A stretch of 64,000 nt of DNA, taken from contig CM055608.1 in the NCBI GenBank assembly GCA_029379385.1, positions 33,711,048-33,775,047 of the forward strand. The letters are read 5' to 3'. Source of the stretch: Quillaja saponaria. Lineage: Eukaryota; Streptophyta; Magnoliopsida; Fabales; Quillajaceae. The notes beneath the pieces are model-generated. The model was not told the origin of the DNA. It made no database searches and saw only the letters and a list, made by a program, of their open reading frames with translations. Within the stretch, counting starts at the first letter, position 1. Each line of letters begins with the position of its first letter. The translations under genes were made by a program, and so were the position numbers. Shown piece after piece: positions 21,805 to 35,116 of this stretch.

Positions 21805-24800
21805 ATGGCCACCTCGAAGCCCTTGCTCCGCCTCCGTCGCTCTCGTCAATCCTACATTTCGTCGTCTCTGTCTAACGCGCTTTTATTTCAGCTCCTCAAC
21901 CCTAGCCATCTTTCACAGCAGCCCCCAACATCTCTTTCTCCACCCAAGTTTAATACTACAAGAACTTATTCTTCTACGCTTCTGAGCTCCATAGCCATTC
22001 CTGATGTATACAACTCGCGGTCCTTTTCAACTCGTGCTGGTGATGACTCTCAGTTCGGACTAATCGGTGGCGCTGACTCAGTTAGAGACTTGGTGGCTGA
22101 TTCGGAGCTTATAGATGCAGGACTTGGCCAAGTAACTGAGAACGTGGCTTCGGGTGGTGGTGTTGAAGGCTCTATTCTTCCTGTTAATGCTGTCATTTCG
22201 ATGCTTGATGGCTACCATGAGCTTACGGGATTGCCATGGTAACTGATGCAACTCTGGTTGGTTTCCGTCAAAAATCTCATCTTTCATGTACTTCCTCTGG
22301 AGAGAGTTCAAATTTTAAAATTTAATTGACTTTCCAGGTGGATAATCATAGCTTCCTCTACATTGGCTATGAGAGTTGCATTACTCCCTGTACTTATTTT
22401 GCAACTTAACAAGTTAAAAAGGATTGGAGAGCTTTATGGTAAATGTGAGTTTTTAAATTTTATTAGCATGTATTGGTAACTACTATTTCTTCAATGTGTG
22501 CTCAGCTCAGCTAGATCACTGAATTGTCACTTGCCACACATGTGTTGTGTGCACTTCTGCGAGAGTCACACAGATTCGTTCTTCTGAATTTCATAATTAG
22601 TTTCATGTCTAAAAGTTTGTAAAATCATACAAGTGCATACAACACAAAACACGCTTGACAAGGGACAATTCAGGGATCCAGCTGAGGTGAGCATTTCAGC
22701 CAGTTCTCATCACCGGGTCATAAGTTGCAGAATTGAATATGCCAGTTTATGTTTTGTAATTGGAATGTGTCAGCATATACTTCTTCTTTTGGTCATTCCT
22801 AATTTTCCCTCTATTGGTATATCCCTGCGCTGCTCTTATTTCACATCACTAGTATATAATTTGAGATTGCTGTATTCTGACTGCTCTGCAGTTCTAAGTT
22901 TCATTTGTTTGTTTGTTTTTTTATTTTTTTATTATTATTATTTTTTTATGTTAATATGAGGAGATGTAATAACTTTATTTTTTCTAATTTATCTGCTTAA
23001 CTTAATCTTGTTTCTTTTGTTTGTCTCTTGTGCATTTCTTTAAGTGCCCCCTCCATTCCCCCCACCTCTCTCAGGAAAGAGTTATATTAATCAATTTTCA
23101 CTCTTTCGGAGGGAAAGGAAAGCAGTTGGGTGTCCCTCGTTCTTGTGGCTCCTTGCATCTGCATGTTTCCAGGTATAAGTATCTTCAATTGCAATAGTTT
23201 ATGTGCAGTTCAAATTCAATAATTTTTCTTTTGAAGAGACACCTACATAACACACGATATAATGTTTAAACTTGTGATAGACTTTTTAGAATGCAAAGGT
23301 TTATAAGTATAACAGATTAAACATGTTAGCAACTTGGAGAAGACTTTAAACTGAATCTCCAGAAAAAGGAGACAAAAGAAAACAATTTGGTAAACCAATA
23401 ATGTCAAGAATTGTTTCCATGGAGAAACTTGTTCCTTGGACTACATCCTAATTCTGAGTCAAAGTCAGCAGTAACTGCTGGTTTGCATTTTCTGGCTCTA
23501 GATTCTATTGCAAGAAAATATATGTTGCACACATGCAGATGTGTGCGAGTGTGTTGCAGGAAGTTTCTCAAATTTAAACAGTTTTCAGCATTCTGGACAA
23601 CCAAAAAGTAAAAAAGACAAGAGAATATAATTTGCCTTTGTGTTAATTATGAATGTGGTTGTATCGGTGTATAATGCTTAGATGAAGTTTCTTAATAATT
23701 TGGCTCGTCCTCTTTCATTTCAATTGCAGATTCCATGCTTTATCTTGTGGATGACTAGTATCCGGAGAATGTCACTGGAAAATCATCCTGGGTTTGATTT
23801 GGTAAGGAACAGGCTGCTAGAATCCTAAATTACGAGCATACACTTTTACAGTCTTGTGTTAGTAGTGATATTTTAAGTTACAATTATGGTTTCTATAGCT
23901 TCCATATTTTTATAATTGAAATTGCCTAGTTATAGTGCGACATCTGTTTGAGTTTGTATATGCAGAAAACTTATAACATACACGTGCCACTCATGTAGAT
24001 GAGACAATATATGAAATTGTATAATGCACATCTGATATTTTAATAGCATTGTATATGCAGAACGTGCACACATTAATTCCGAGGAACTTAAAAACTCCCG
24101 TTACATTCATTGCAGGGAGGTGCTCTATGGTTCCAAAATTTGACTGAATTACCCCATGGTATCTTAGGCTCCATCTTTCCAGTACTAATTGCTAGCTTGC
24201 ACTACATTAATGTTCAGGTAATTGACCATATATACATGATTTACCTTTGAAATTGTATCTTTATCTAACGTGCACACACACTTCTCCTTTGGGGATTCTC
24301 ACTTTGAGTAATACAAGTTAATTCATTTGTTTAGTATTACCATAACAATGCTACCTTGGCTGCAATGCATCCCTGGTTTATATGTTGATTTTGCTTTAGT
24401 ATTTCTTTTCCCTCTCTCTTGTACTGGCACCCTGCCAGTCTGGGTGTTTATGCATGCTCTTTTGGGGCAGAACACTGTTGAGGATATGATAACGGCTGAA
24501 TGATTTCACTTTAGTTTTTGTTTCTTTGATATCCAACACATAATCTGTTTATCTACTAATTGGATAGAAAGGTGCAGTACAATGTGGCATTTATACACGA
24601 AACAATACTTTTGACAATGTTTATTGACTCCATGTTTTCATTTATGAAATAATATTTTGACAGTATTTGTTGACTCAATGCATTTAAGCATTCTTTTTTC
24701 TAAGTTCCGGATACACACTTCGCATCTGTAGATTCCACTCTAAGTTTACACATTTACTTGGAGAAATAGTCTGTGCCTTCTCAATGGTTATGTTGTAATT

Positions 24801-27800
24801 CCATCTTTTTATGTATCTATATTCTTATGCTTGCTAGATGGTATGAAGTAGTATGAGCCTATCCTAGGAGAAGTGCATCTCTGCTTAATATAGGATCTGT
24901 CTTATATTCCATGGATATATACTTGCCAGTATGAAGTAGAAGTTTAATGTGATATACCATTCCTTTTTGTTTTTTTTTTTTTTTGGTGGTGGGGGTTGGG
25001 TTTCTCTTTTAATAGAATAATATATGCTGACTTCTGTTCGATTGATTTTCAGATATCTTTCCAGAGATCACTTTCTGAAAAAACAGATGGCCTTTTTGCC
25101 TTATTAGCAAAAGTGAGTAGATACAAATTTTATAGAAGTTCCACTGATAATAGCTTTGTTCTCACAAATTACTGTCGGTTTTTGAATGACCTTCATTTGT
25201 GATGTGTACGAAGTTCTGAAAGAACCATTTCTGTGCATTATCTAGGGTGCTATATCTTCCAATTAATGAAATCTGTTTTTCTTGTTGCAGTACTACAAGT
25301 TCTATTTGGACCTTCTAACGCTGCCCATATTTTATATTGGCTATTGTGTTCCTCAGGTAGTACATTTTACAATGTTGATGTTAAGCTGTAGTGTATTGGA
25401 TAATATTATTTGCTGATATGCTTTTTCAACTTTGTATAAATTGAAGTGATGTTTTGTTTTTATTACCTTTTTTTCCCCTCAAACTGTGAAGGTTAAGTGC
25501 TAACGTAATAAACTGTCTGTTTACCTTCAAATCTGCTATTTCTTCCAAGCAGGGGACTTGTTGTTGATTCATAAGATGGTCTTGTTACAGTGCTTGTTTC
25601 ATACTTTCATTATATATATTGAGTTGGACCATGATACATTTTCTTAGTAAACTTTTTGTTACCTCCAATTGCAAGCTGTTATGCATATAATACATATGGA
25701 CATTTGTCCAATAATTTCAAAGAATTCTGAGTACACTTGTTTCCTCTCAATTGGATCTTTGTATATAAATTGAAACATGCAAACTGATACTGGGACTAGG
25801 TAGACAATTAGACACAAATGCATCCAAAGATGCACCGTTATCAGGCTATACTGTCAGATAGTGTTCAACAAGATGGATGGGATGGGAACTTCATGAGAAG
25901 ACAACCTTAATAATTTTCACAAAGATTGCTGCAGCTAACCTAAATAATTTTCATTTTCCTTGAATTCATAATACTCTACAGCCAAGCTATAGTTAAAGGC
26001 TTCATTCATAGTAGAAAGAAGATCATCCTCCGCCTGAACAATCACCAGGTCTCCTTCGACCACCTCTGAATTCCATCAGTGTCAAGAGTAGAGGAGCCTT
26101 TTCCTGTCATCCTTTCCTCTGCGCATTAAGAATCTTCCTGTACAGAACAGGTCCATATTGAATGTTTTAGGACCCCTCTCTTCCTCGATCCCCCTCAGAT
26201 TCAACCTAAACCTGGAGGACCCTTCTGAAATGTCTTCAGTGACCTTAACCTATTCTTGGGGTTGTCATCCTCCAGTAGAATATTGAGCGTTTTGGATTCA
26301 ATGGAGCAATTGTCAGCCACCCTTAATGCACCCCAGATTATCTAGCAGATGGGAATTGAAAGTTAACGCGCATTTTTGGTTCAGCAAATAGGAAATGAAG
26401 AGATGCTGTCTGCTGTAATTTTGTGAAACTTTTTGTGTATTCTATTCATTGCAATGGAATTGAGTCTGGAACTGGAGCTTATAGGACTGACTTTTAAATC
26501 TTATTAGTCTCTTGGCAGTGCATGTAGAGCCAAAACAAAGGAGTATCATTTGCAATGGCACGATTCATTTTTATTTTCATTGCTATTTTCTATTTGATAT
26601 TAACAGTAAAGTTTCCTCCTCTCTTTGCCCTACTCCATTCTTCGGGAATGTTAAAATTTCTTGCTGGCTCTGTCTTTTCAGGGTAGCCTAGTATATTGGG
26701 TTACAAATGGCTCATTAACAGTCATTCAGGTGAGTTGCCACATTGTTGCAAACAAACATACAAATGATTTCTTTGCATTTAAGACTTGTGTTAATATATG
26801 GCTACCTTTTAGTTTTAAATTCATATGTAAAATGAATCGCCAAATGTACACAACACACAATCAATTTTGCAGCAATTATCTCTAAGATATCCTGCTGTTC
26901 GTGCGAAATTGGGGTTACCTGACCAGGATAGTCCAACAGCAACTTCTATGGAAACTGGTGCTCCTAAAACAATGTCCTTGGATTCACCCAACAAGTGGCG
27001 CAAAATACCTGTCGAGGACTTATCTCCCTAAAGAACTGGTCTCCGTGAGTGACTATAAACATGAATCTTTGTGTTTTTATTTTATTTTACAAGTTCTGAC
27101 AACTTTTCTAAAGTTCATGGGTGGTTTTCTTGGCAGCTGTCAGTCCAATTTTTATCACACCGGGATCTAGAAAGTGCAATGCCTTTATTAAAGTAAGTTA
27201 TTCTTCTTGCAGTTCCTACCTCTCCCCCTCCAGCAAAAGAAAGAAGAAAAAAACACTGAAAAAAACAATAAAGAAGAGAAAAAAAAAAGAGGAAGGCAAA
27301 AGAGAATGGAAAGTCTTTTGTATTTGTTTAAGATTTGTCTCCATTTGATGCATTGCATTTGACACTTTGGTTACAGTATGGCACTTGATAAGGATCCTGA
27401 ATATGTAAGAGCTCTGATTATGATGGGGCAGACTCTATTGCAGAAGGGTTTGCCTGCTGAGGCTACTGAGTACTTGGAGCGTGCTGTATTTAAGGTCTGC
27501 ATTCACTTCGGGCTGTTAGTTTTTGTTTTCCATTTTCAATTATGGTCTAGTATTTAGGTTTGGTTCATCAGTGGTATACGACTTGCTTTACCTGCAATCT
27601 ACTATAATTGTCACCGAGATTTAGATTGCACAATTATGTCGTGTCTAACCACATGATATAAAATCAGATGATATGCCTAAGCATGTCTTCCAATACCCAA
27701 ATGATTTTCTTGCATGCTATTTGGTTTTTGTTCCTTTATGTAAATTCTGAGTCTCATTTTGCAGTGTTTGATCCATTGATCACTAATTGTTTTCTGATTT

Positions 27801-28776
27801 TTCATCAGCTTTCTCTTGTGGGCCATCCGACTGATATTGAGGGTACTGATCTTCTAATTCTTGCATCCCAATGGGCTGGACTGGCCTGGATACGGCAGGT
27901 GAAGCCCAGTAATTTTCTTCTTGTAATTATTCAAATCTTTTATTAAAAGCCCTGTTACATTATCTGATGACTGATGCACCTCAAATAGAATATATATATT
28001 GAGATCAAATATATACATCTTGCACCCACTAACATAATTGTTTTTTTTATCTATCTATCAAACAATTCTAAGAAGGTTAATGACCATGGAATCCAATTAT
28101 ACCTTCTTCCCCTTAAGAACAAGATTGGAGGGGGGAATCATGGGTATCAGGTTGATCTGACCTATCAGTTCCTTAGCTGTAACCTTTAGAATCTAAAACA
28201 ACACGAAACGAAAAAAATAAAGTGTCAGGTTCAGTAATGACCCTCCAATGGGCTTTGTCTAAGTTTGTTGATTGGCATCGCAGTATTCTAATGGCTCTTT
28301 GAAAGTTGGACTTGACCTTGGTCTTTTAATTCTCCTTTCTCAGGGAAAGATGGCAGAAGGGCTTGTGCACCTTGAAAGAGTTGCACACCTAAAAGAGCCT
28401 GAAGACCCAGTCAGTAAATCCCATTATTTTGATGGGTTGCTGTTCTTTGCAAGGTATAAATTCGGGCAATTACCTTCTTAAGTTAATAAAATTTTCATGC
28501 AGAAATTCATTGAAGCCCCATTTCTATCACTGACTTTTTTCTCGTGTGTATGGGTAGGGGGAGGGTAGGTTTCTAGGTTAATGGCAGTACCTGATAATAT
28601 TGAACGTTTGTCTTTGCCTTTTCAGTGCTTTATCCCAAGTAGGTCGCAAGGCTGAAGCTACAAAATATCTGCGTTTGGCTGCTGCTTATAATCCTGCTTA
28701 TAATGAATACTTGGAGCAGTATGAAACAGGAGATGATTTTGTGACTGATCTTGTTGACAGTAGGAGAAATCACTGA
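21805..28776 (+). CDS. OXA2: OXA2/ALBINO3-like membrane insertase with TPR tail, reading frame interrupted once
   Basis: A YidC/Oxa1/Alb3 family insertase of the plant OXA2 (ALB3-like 2/3) group, which in mitochondria inserts proteins such as COX2 into the inner membrane and carries a C-terminal tetratricopeptide region. Exons: 21805-22238, 22338-22444, 23045-23172, 23730-23801, 24116-24217, 25053-25112, 25291-25356, 26682-26729, 26873-27044, 27137-27192, 27377-27494, 27809-27898, 28344-28453, 28626-28776. A Ser/Arg-rich presequence is followed by the membrane core (LPWWIIIASSTLAMRVALLP, PCFILWMTSIRRMS, YWVTNGSLTVIQ), then TPR-like text (DPEYVRALIMMGQTLLQKG). Thirteen exons keep phase; exon 9 is one base too long. 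A CC run has become CCC before TAAAG, creating TAA at 27029-27031 and a predicted product of 391 aa without TPRs, against 570 aa when that base is ignored. The ATG at 21805 is the first in frame. Confidence 0.88.
25780..26400. other. Intron block with exon-like composition
   Basis: Within the seventh intron of the OXA2-like gene, roughly 26000-26360 is clearly richer in C and G than neighbouring introns and lacks their T-richness. On the minus strand one open stretch reads ALRVADNCSIESKTLNILLE followed by DDNPKN before hitting stops. It looks like a relic of inserted coding-type sequence, but I do not recognise the source. Confidence 0.35.
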
Positions 28777-30456
28777 TATCATCTTTTTGTGCTTAATCTG
28801 CTTCTCGTTACATTGTATATTAGATTAGAAAAACTAGGCTTGAATGTGTTATTAATTTGACATTAGGGGTTATTTAATTCAATTTTTATAAGCAAACTGA
28901 AAACAATGTAAAGTTGATATGGTAACTAATAATTGAAAATTCTTACTGGCTTATGTCAGGTGAATGGTTACCGTATTAAAGATAACCATATTTTTGGTGC
29001 ACTTATTCGTCTATACCAGCAAATGCTGCATCGCATTCATTGCTAGGAATTAATAAATTGACTAGTGATGATAACTTATTAGCGAGCATTGTTCCAGACA
29101 GTTGTAGGCATTCATGCTCGCTCCTCTATTTTATCTTTTTCATTGTAAATTACTTCTTAATCTCTATTATCAAATTCCAGAAAGAGAATATAATAAAATT
29201 AAATCTTAGTTATAAAGTGAAAAAGAATACACAATCCACATTTTTTTGCAACTATAAATCCATAATTTAACCAAGTTAGTGGTTTAAGGCTTCAAATCAT
29301 TTTAGTCAAACTACAGTACTTCCATTTGCGGGGGTATGCGGCTCCATAACCATGTGGAACTGGAAGGATGCCCTTTTAATAATCTTCTGTTTTTGAGCCT
29401 GACGTGACGTTACTCCTTTTCTGTTTGGTGTAAATAAATGATGTGGGCTGTAATCTTGAGTCATGGAAGCAGTTCGCTCAGAAAGAAGTTCATAAATTAT
29501 TAATACACGGAAGCGGTTTTATTCAGCCGTCTCTTTGACTGGGATTGAAGATATGTCAAAGTGGGACAAAGACACAGCAAACATTAACCTTAACCCGACC
29601 AAAATAAAAAACGAAACCTCTACAAGTAAGCAATAATGGTTTATAAAAATTAATTATTGAGTAATAAAATTAAAAAAACAAATTAAAGACATAGAATAGT
29701 GGAAGGCGTGTGTTTCTTTGCAAAAAATTCCTGATCGGGCCACTAAATAAAAAAAGAAAAACAAGATGACAGAAAGACAGAGAAGAGAAAATGAATAACA
29801 TGCCCCAAGTAATCCAAGCATTCACAAATGACCAAGAGAGAAGACTCTCTCTCCCTCTCTCCCTCTCTCCCTCTCTCCCTCTCTCTCCCTCTATGAGGGT
29901 AAACATTCTTTTCTTCAAGCCGAAGACCACACCGCTGCATCAGACAAAGTACACAGATTTAACGAAATCTATCTGATCTGTTTCATTACATTTGATTAGA
30001 TTTCATTTGGACAGAACCCAATATCTTATGATTTGCCCATATTTTTGTTCATCGTCTCTGTCTCTAATTTCCTAAATAGTCCCTTTGAAGTTTGAAGTTG
30101 AATTACATTCAAATCTCCCATAGCCCGTTCCTCCAAATTAAGCTACTCTTCAATTTCAAGAAAACCCAGTTGCTCTTTTTTAACAGCCTCTGTCTTCTGC
30201 CCTCTTTTTAATTATTATTATTTTTTTTTCATAAAAGCCAATACACTGTCTTTCCCTTCCCTCTTTGAGAGTTCTTCCCTCCCAAATCAATGCCAATTAC
30301 AAAATTCACAAACAAAATTTATCCTTCTGATGTTTCTGAAATTAACAGTAACTTAGATTTTAATTCTCGGCTCCCCTACTCTTCTATCTGGTCTATCTCT
30401 ATCTATCTCTTCTCTGCCCATCTATAAAAATCTCATCTTTCTGAATCTCATTGAGA
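28777..30456. other. Intergenic between the OXA2-like gene and the membrane-protein gene
   Basis: A 1.7-kb spacer between two plus-strand genes. No coding region is convincing. It carries a CT-rich minisatellite at 29849-29893 and a pyrimidine-rich leader immediately before the membrane-protein start (30360-30450). Confidence 0.5.
29849..29893. repeat. CTCTCCCT minisatellite
   Basis: Eight-base units of the form CTCTCCCT repeat about five times, drifting into CTCTCTCC at the end. Reading frames crossing it give artificial Glu-Arg-Gly-rich or Leu-Pro-Ser-rich peptides. Confidence 0.85.
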
Positions 30457-33400
30457 ATGGCATGTCCTACCAACTCCATCCGCTATAACACCACCCTGTG
30501 CGCCTGCCCACCGGGCCACATACTCAACGGGACCATCAACGGCTGCACTCTCTTCACCGACAATTCCATCATCAGTATGGACTCTGGCGTCGAGTACACC
30601 ATAAGCTTCCCGGAGACTCTTGCTGCGTTTGACTCCCTCAAGAAGTTCACGCAGTCTCAGGCTGTGTTCTTGGAAGCCACCCTCGTTATGCTGCTTTCTT
30701 GGCTTTTACTCTGTTTTTTCTTGAGGTTCATGGCACTTGGGGATGGCAGGAATATTTGGTTTAGGATCAGATGGTGGATTAGCAGATTAGATATTTGTTT
30801 TTCCACCAGGCATTGGCTGGTAAGTTCCCTCTATAATTTGCTTCTGCGTTTTCTTTTTCTTCTTCTTTTTTTTTTTTTTTTCTTTTGATCGAGTGTTTGA
30901 TAATTGAAACAACCTTATGTAAATTTCATTCAAGTGAAACTTAAAACCTCTTACTGATGTTTTCCTCCCGGATGTTATCTAAGTCAATTGAAAATGTTGT
31001 TCTCATTAATACAATTTAAGCTGGAATACATCTAATCTTTCTTCCATATAAGAAGGAGAGTTTACATCTTGTTCGGCTCTAAGGGTTAATACAACACATG
31101 AACACACTATTTTTTGTTAAACATCCAACTTTTGGGGCTCAGCCTTGGGTTAATTTTTTATAGGTGCACTCAGTCAATTGATTGAACAACTCGTCAGATT
31201 CCCGGATAGCTAGTTAAAAAAAAACTCAGAGCTGTTCATTTATGAAGCTTTGCAGTTTACTTCCATCACAAGTCTAGATGTGGTCTTGTCTCAATGGTAG
31301 TTTTCATTTTGGCTCTTCTCTTTTTCTCATCCCTATTGCACAAATTAGATAGTCTTTACGTTTAACTGTCCCCTTTTTCCCTTTCATGAGAATTTTATGA
31401 TGGTCTTGATGATTTCAACTTCCAAGTGATCATATGTTGAGTCAATCTATCAATATATATTTATAATATATATATACGTCAATATTATACCTGTGTATAT
31501 ATGTGCTCACAGATGTTGACCCTGTAGAGAATAAATCTATATGAAAACTATTTGAAGACAGTTTTTAAAATCTAATTATGGATATTGAGACCAAATACTC
31601 TAATTTGTTCCATTTCTTCCTGTAGGAAGACCAGAAGGTAGTAATGAAGCGTAAAACGGAACTTGGTGGAACTTTCTCAATAGCAAGTTGGATACTTTTT
31701 ATTGGTTTATTTGCAGTGTGAGTATATGATAGTTTATGGCTTCAATCCATCAGTCGGGATATCTCAATTAACATCTGCTATGTAATTTAACTTATTTTCC
31801 TAGTTTTCTTTTTTATCATATATTGACACAGATTTTCATTACCTCATAGGTTGCTGTACCAGATCATATCAAAGAGAACAATTGAGGTACACAACGTGAG
31901 AGCATCAAATGGACCAGAGTTAGCTGCATTTTTCAATGATATGGAAATCAATATAACCACTGTTTCTACTATGAGCTGTGCAAACTTACGTGATCTTGGC
32001 ACTTTAGTGAGTGGGAATTCTGGCTTTTTTGACTTCAGAGTTGCTCCGCTATCAAATTTGGCAAATTACTCCTGTCATAACACAAGCAAGGGGCCAACCT
32101 TAACTCTTAAGTGTGCAAACTGCCAGCTCACACAGGATAATTTGTATATTTCTTGGCAGTTTGTTGATATTCCTAATAATCCTGCCACTGCTGTTGGATT
32201 TGAATTCAACGTTACTGCAATGAACCAGGCTAGAAAGAAATATGTGAGTCTCGTTGGTGGAACACTAAAGAATGGAAGCATTTTTGACGATAGACCAGTT
32301 ACATTCCGGGGGAAGGAAACAAATATATTGAAATTTAATTTGTTTCCGCGAATATACCATAATTTACATGATCTAAGGCTCATCCAACCTTTATTTCACG
32401 AGTTCCTCCCAGGTTCATTTTTTCGTGATCCAAATCAACTTCAAGCATCTCTTGAAAGTTCTAATGATGGACTAATCAATACTACTTTGTATGTCAACCT
32501 TCTCTCTGCCTATATTGTCGAGATTGACAATGAGAGTATTATGGGTCCTGGTAAGTAATATGCTGATCTGAAACTCTTATGGTGATAAATTGTTAGAAAG
32601 CGAAGTGGTTCTTCCTAATTTGCACTGGAACATTATAGACATACATATTGGTGTTATTATTTTCAGCATAGTTGATCTTCTTTCCTTATCTTATTTGTTT
32701 TCCCCACTTATTATCTTCTGTTACTTGGGGAGTTAGGTTTGTCTTCTAACTGATATGTTTCCGTTATAGTTTCAAATACTGAATTGAATCTGACGGAATT
32801 GTTGCAGTTTAACCAATACAGATAAACTAACAATAACAGTGGAAATGGAAATTATATTCATCAACAAGCTTTTCTACTTATAATAATTTATACTCTGACC
32901 TGAAAAGCACCTTATTTTTCAAGCTATTAAATGGAATTTTTGAATTGTGTTCATGCCAGCGAGCTCCATGATTGCAGGCTCTAAATGATTATAAGAAGGG
33001 GTTGATCGTGAGAACTGACTCTTGAAAATGAAGGGACCAATAATAAATATGCTATGCTGATCAATAATCTTGCTTTGCGTCATGTTTGAAAAATCTAATG
33101 CTTTACTCGTTTTATTGTGCAGTGAGCTTCCTTGCAGACCTTGGTGGATTGTATTGCTTCAGCATAGGCATCTTTTTCTACCTCTTGGTGCAAGTATGGT
33201 TCTTGCTTCTGTTGGAGCTTGATCATTAGTATTAAACTCCGATTCCTAGAATAACTGGGAATTGATTGACAAGGAGGATAACAAAATCTTTTAAGCTCAT
33301 ACTTATATATTGGCTGCTTTAGACAATGCTGTCTTTTCTGTTGTTATTGGTTTACACCTCCCCCCCCCCCCCCCCAAAAAAAAAGTTTATGGTAATGGAA

Positions 33401-35116
33401 GGATCCCACTTTCTAATAACATCATGAATTTTATTTTATTTTTAATTTTTTTTATTGATTTTAATCATAATCTCACTTTACTCGAGCATGAACTTTAATG
33501 GTAAGTCCTATATTGACCTGCTTATCTGGGTTTTGTAGTGTGAGTACAGAATTGAGAAACTCCGAAATGAAGATACCATATTGCGGAGAATTAGAAGTCA
33601 AAATAAAGCTCAACAACATTGGGACAAAGTAATGTCTTCTTTCACTGGCATCTTGTCCTTTAATAGCATTATACTCTCTTGATATTTTCTATCTCTGAAT
33701 TGTCGGGTTATTAATTGACTAATTGCCTCCTTTTAACTAGTTGAGGAAATATGTAATGTATACATGGGGCTGCAGCACGTTAAATGATGACAACAAGAGC
33801 CCTAAAATGGCATCGGGTTGCAGTCCATTTATGATTCAATCCGCTGATGGAAATGACTCTTCACGCAAACCAAGGCAGCAGACTAGTTTGGATTCTGTCA
33901 ATTTTAATAGGAAAGTCAGCACGCCTGTCAAAAAGGTGAGTTTTCTCCCTTTCTATGCTGTTAAGGTTTCTCTGCTCTTAGCATTTTCAGTTGGGCACAT
34001 ATGTGTTGGGAACTTGAACATATCATTGGAAGTTCAGACAATACCGCCTGTCCTATAAGATACATCTGGCCACTTAAACTCGTCACCGCAATGGATTCAA
34101 GGCAGCATCTATAATTTGTAGTTTTTAATCATCCTAGTGATGCCCATATCTCTCTTATTATACCTATGCAAAGAAGAATCATAAAATCTCTTCGTCAAGT
34201 TATTTCAAGTTTTTCTCACACCTATGGTTTGACCAGTTTGGTAAGTAAGCAGAGTAAAGTCAGTGATACAGATCATGGTTACTTATTCTGAAACAAATAT
34301 TGGAAAAAAAGAAATAACTGCATTTGTCTATATTTTTTCCTCCGGTCACTGACATGTGAAGTGCTTGGCTCTACAAATGGTGGAAAACAGCAATCTACAG
34401 ATAGTGGAAAGCAAAAGCAGCATTCAATTCATAGTGCAAAGCAGCATTACATTGGTTCATGCAAAGATTTATCTCGGCCTCAGCATCAAGAATCTTCTCT
34501 ACCTGATGAAAGCTTCTTTCCTCCACCACCTTCACTAGGTAACAATTCATTTTAAATTTCAGACCTCTAATAGTTAAAACAATTTTTTTTCTTATATCAC
34601 ATTAATCGAAAAAGGAAATTAGGGGAATCTCTAATATCATGATGCTTTCATTTTGCATCATGTTTCCCCATGGGAAATGAATTTCCTTTACCAAACTTTA
34701 AGAAGTCAAAACAGAGATCTAATATCCACTGCCTCATCATCATAAGTTTTATTCCCTGATAAATTATGTCACTCTGCATATGACCTTTGATCCCCCTCTA
34801 GGATTGTGGAGGGTGTGATTAGAACTGCTAGATTTGTATGTATTTGTCAATTATACAAAACAAATTAGGTGTTCAAAATTTTATATCCTATAATAGACCT
34901 GTATGTATTCCTTTTTTGTTTGTCTATTTACATTGTTGGTATTATATTGCAGAAGTTAATGTTGATTCTCAGATGGATATGTCTGCTATACAAAGGAATC
35001 TCACGAATTTGTACGAGTACAATGTGATGCTGAGGGATAAGCTCTTAGCGGCTCAGTCTTTGGTTCATGCTTTATCAATGAAGTCTTCTTCTCAAGTCAC
35101 AAATAGTGAAACGTAG
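30457..35116 (+). CDS. Uncharacterised plant membrane protein with three predicted helices, about 618 aa
   Basis: Exons 30457-30819, 31626-31717, 31850-32550, 33123-33193, 33539-33628, 33741-33935, 34362-34538 and 34953-35116. Residues 1-60 hold four Cys (3, 15, 17, 30) in a CPTNS...CACPPG...NGC pattern. A hydrophobic helix spans about 71-93 (LVMLLSWLLLCFFLRF) and a second about 136-158 (IASWILFIGLFAVLLY). A roughly 220-residue domain follows with several N-glycosylation sequons (NITT, NYSC, NTSK, NVTA, NGSI, NTTL) and Cys pairs such as KCANC, so it is probably lumenal or extracellular. A third helix spans about 386-408 (LGGLYCFSIGIFFYLLV), then a polar Ser/Gln/Lys tail and a helical end (AIQRNLTNLYEYNVMLRDKL). 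I do not know its function. The join between 33935 and 34362 is one base out of phase: either an A was lost in the A-run before 33935, or a 4-nt exon (34237-34240) is used. Confidence 0.78.

Noticed and set aside
29670..29940. Frames rich in Glu-Arg-Gly
   Set aside because: Translation of the CTCTCCCT minisatellite; no start context, splice continuation or family content.
30421..30432. TATA box directly before the membrane-protein start
   Set aside because: The TATAAAAA-like text is only about 30 nt from the ATG, leaving almost no leader; more likely part of the 5' untranslated region.
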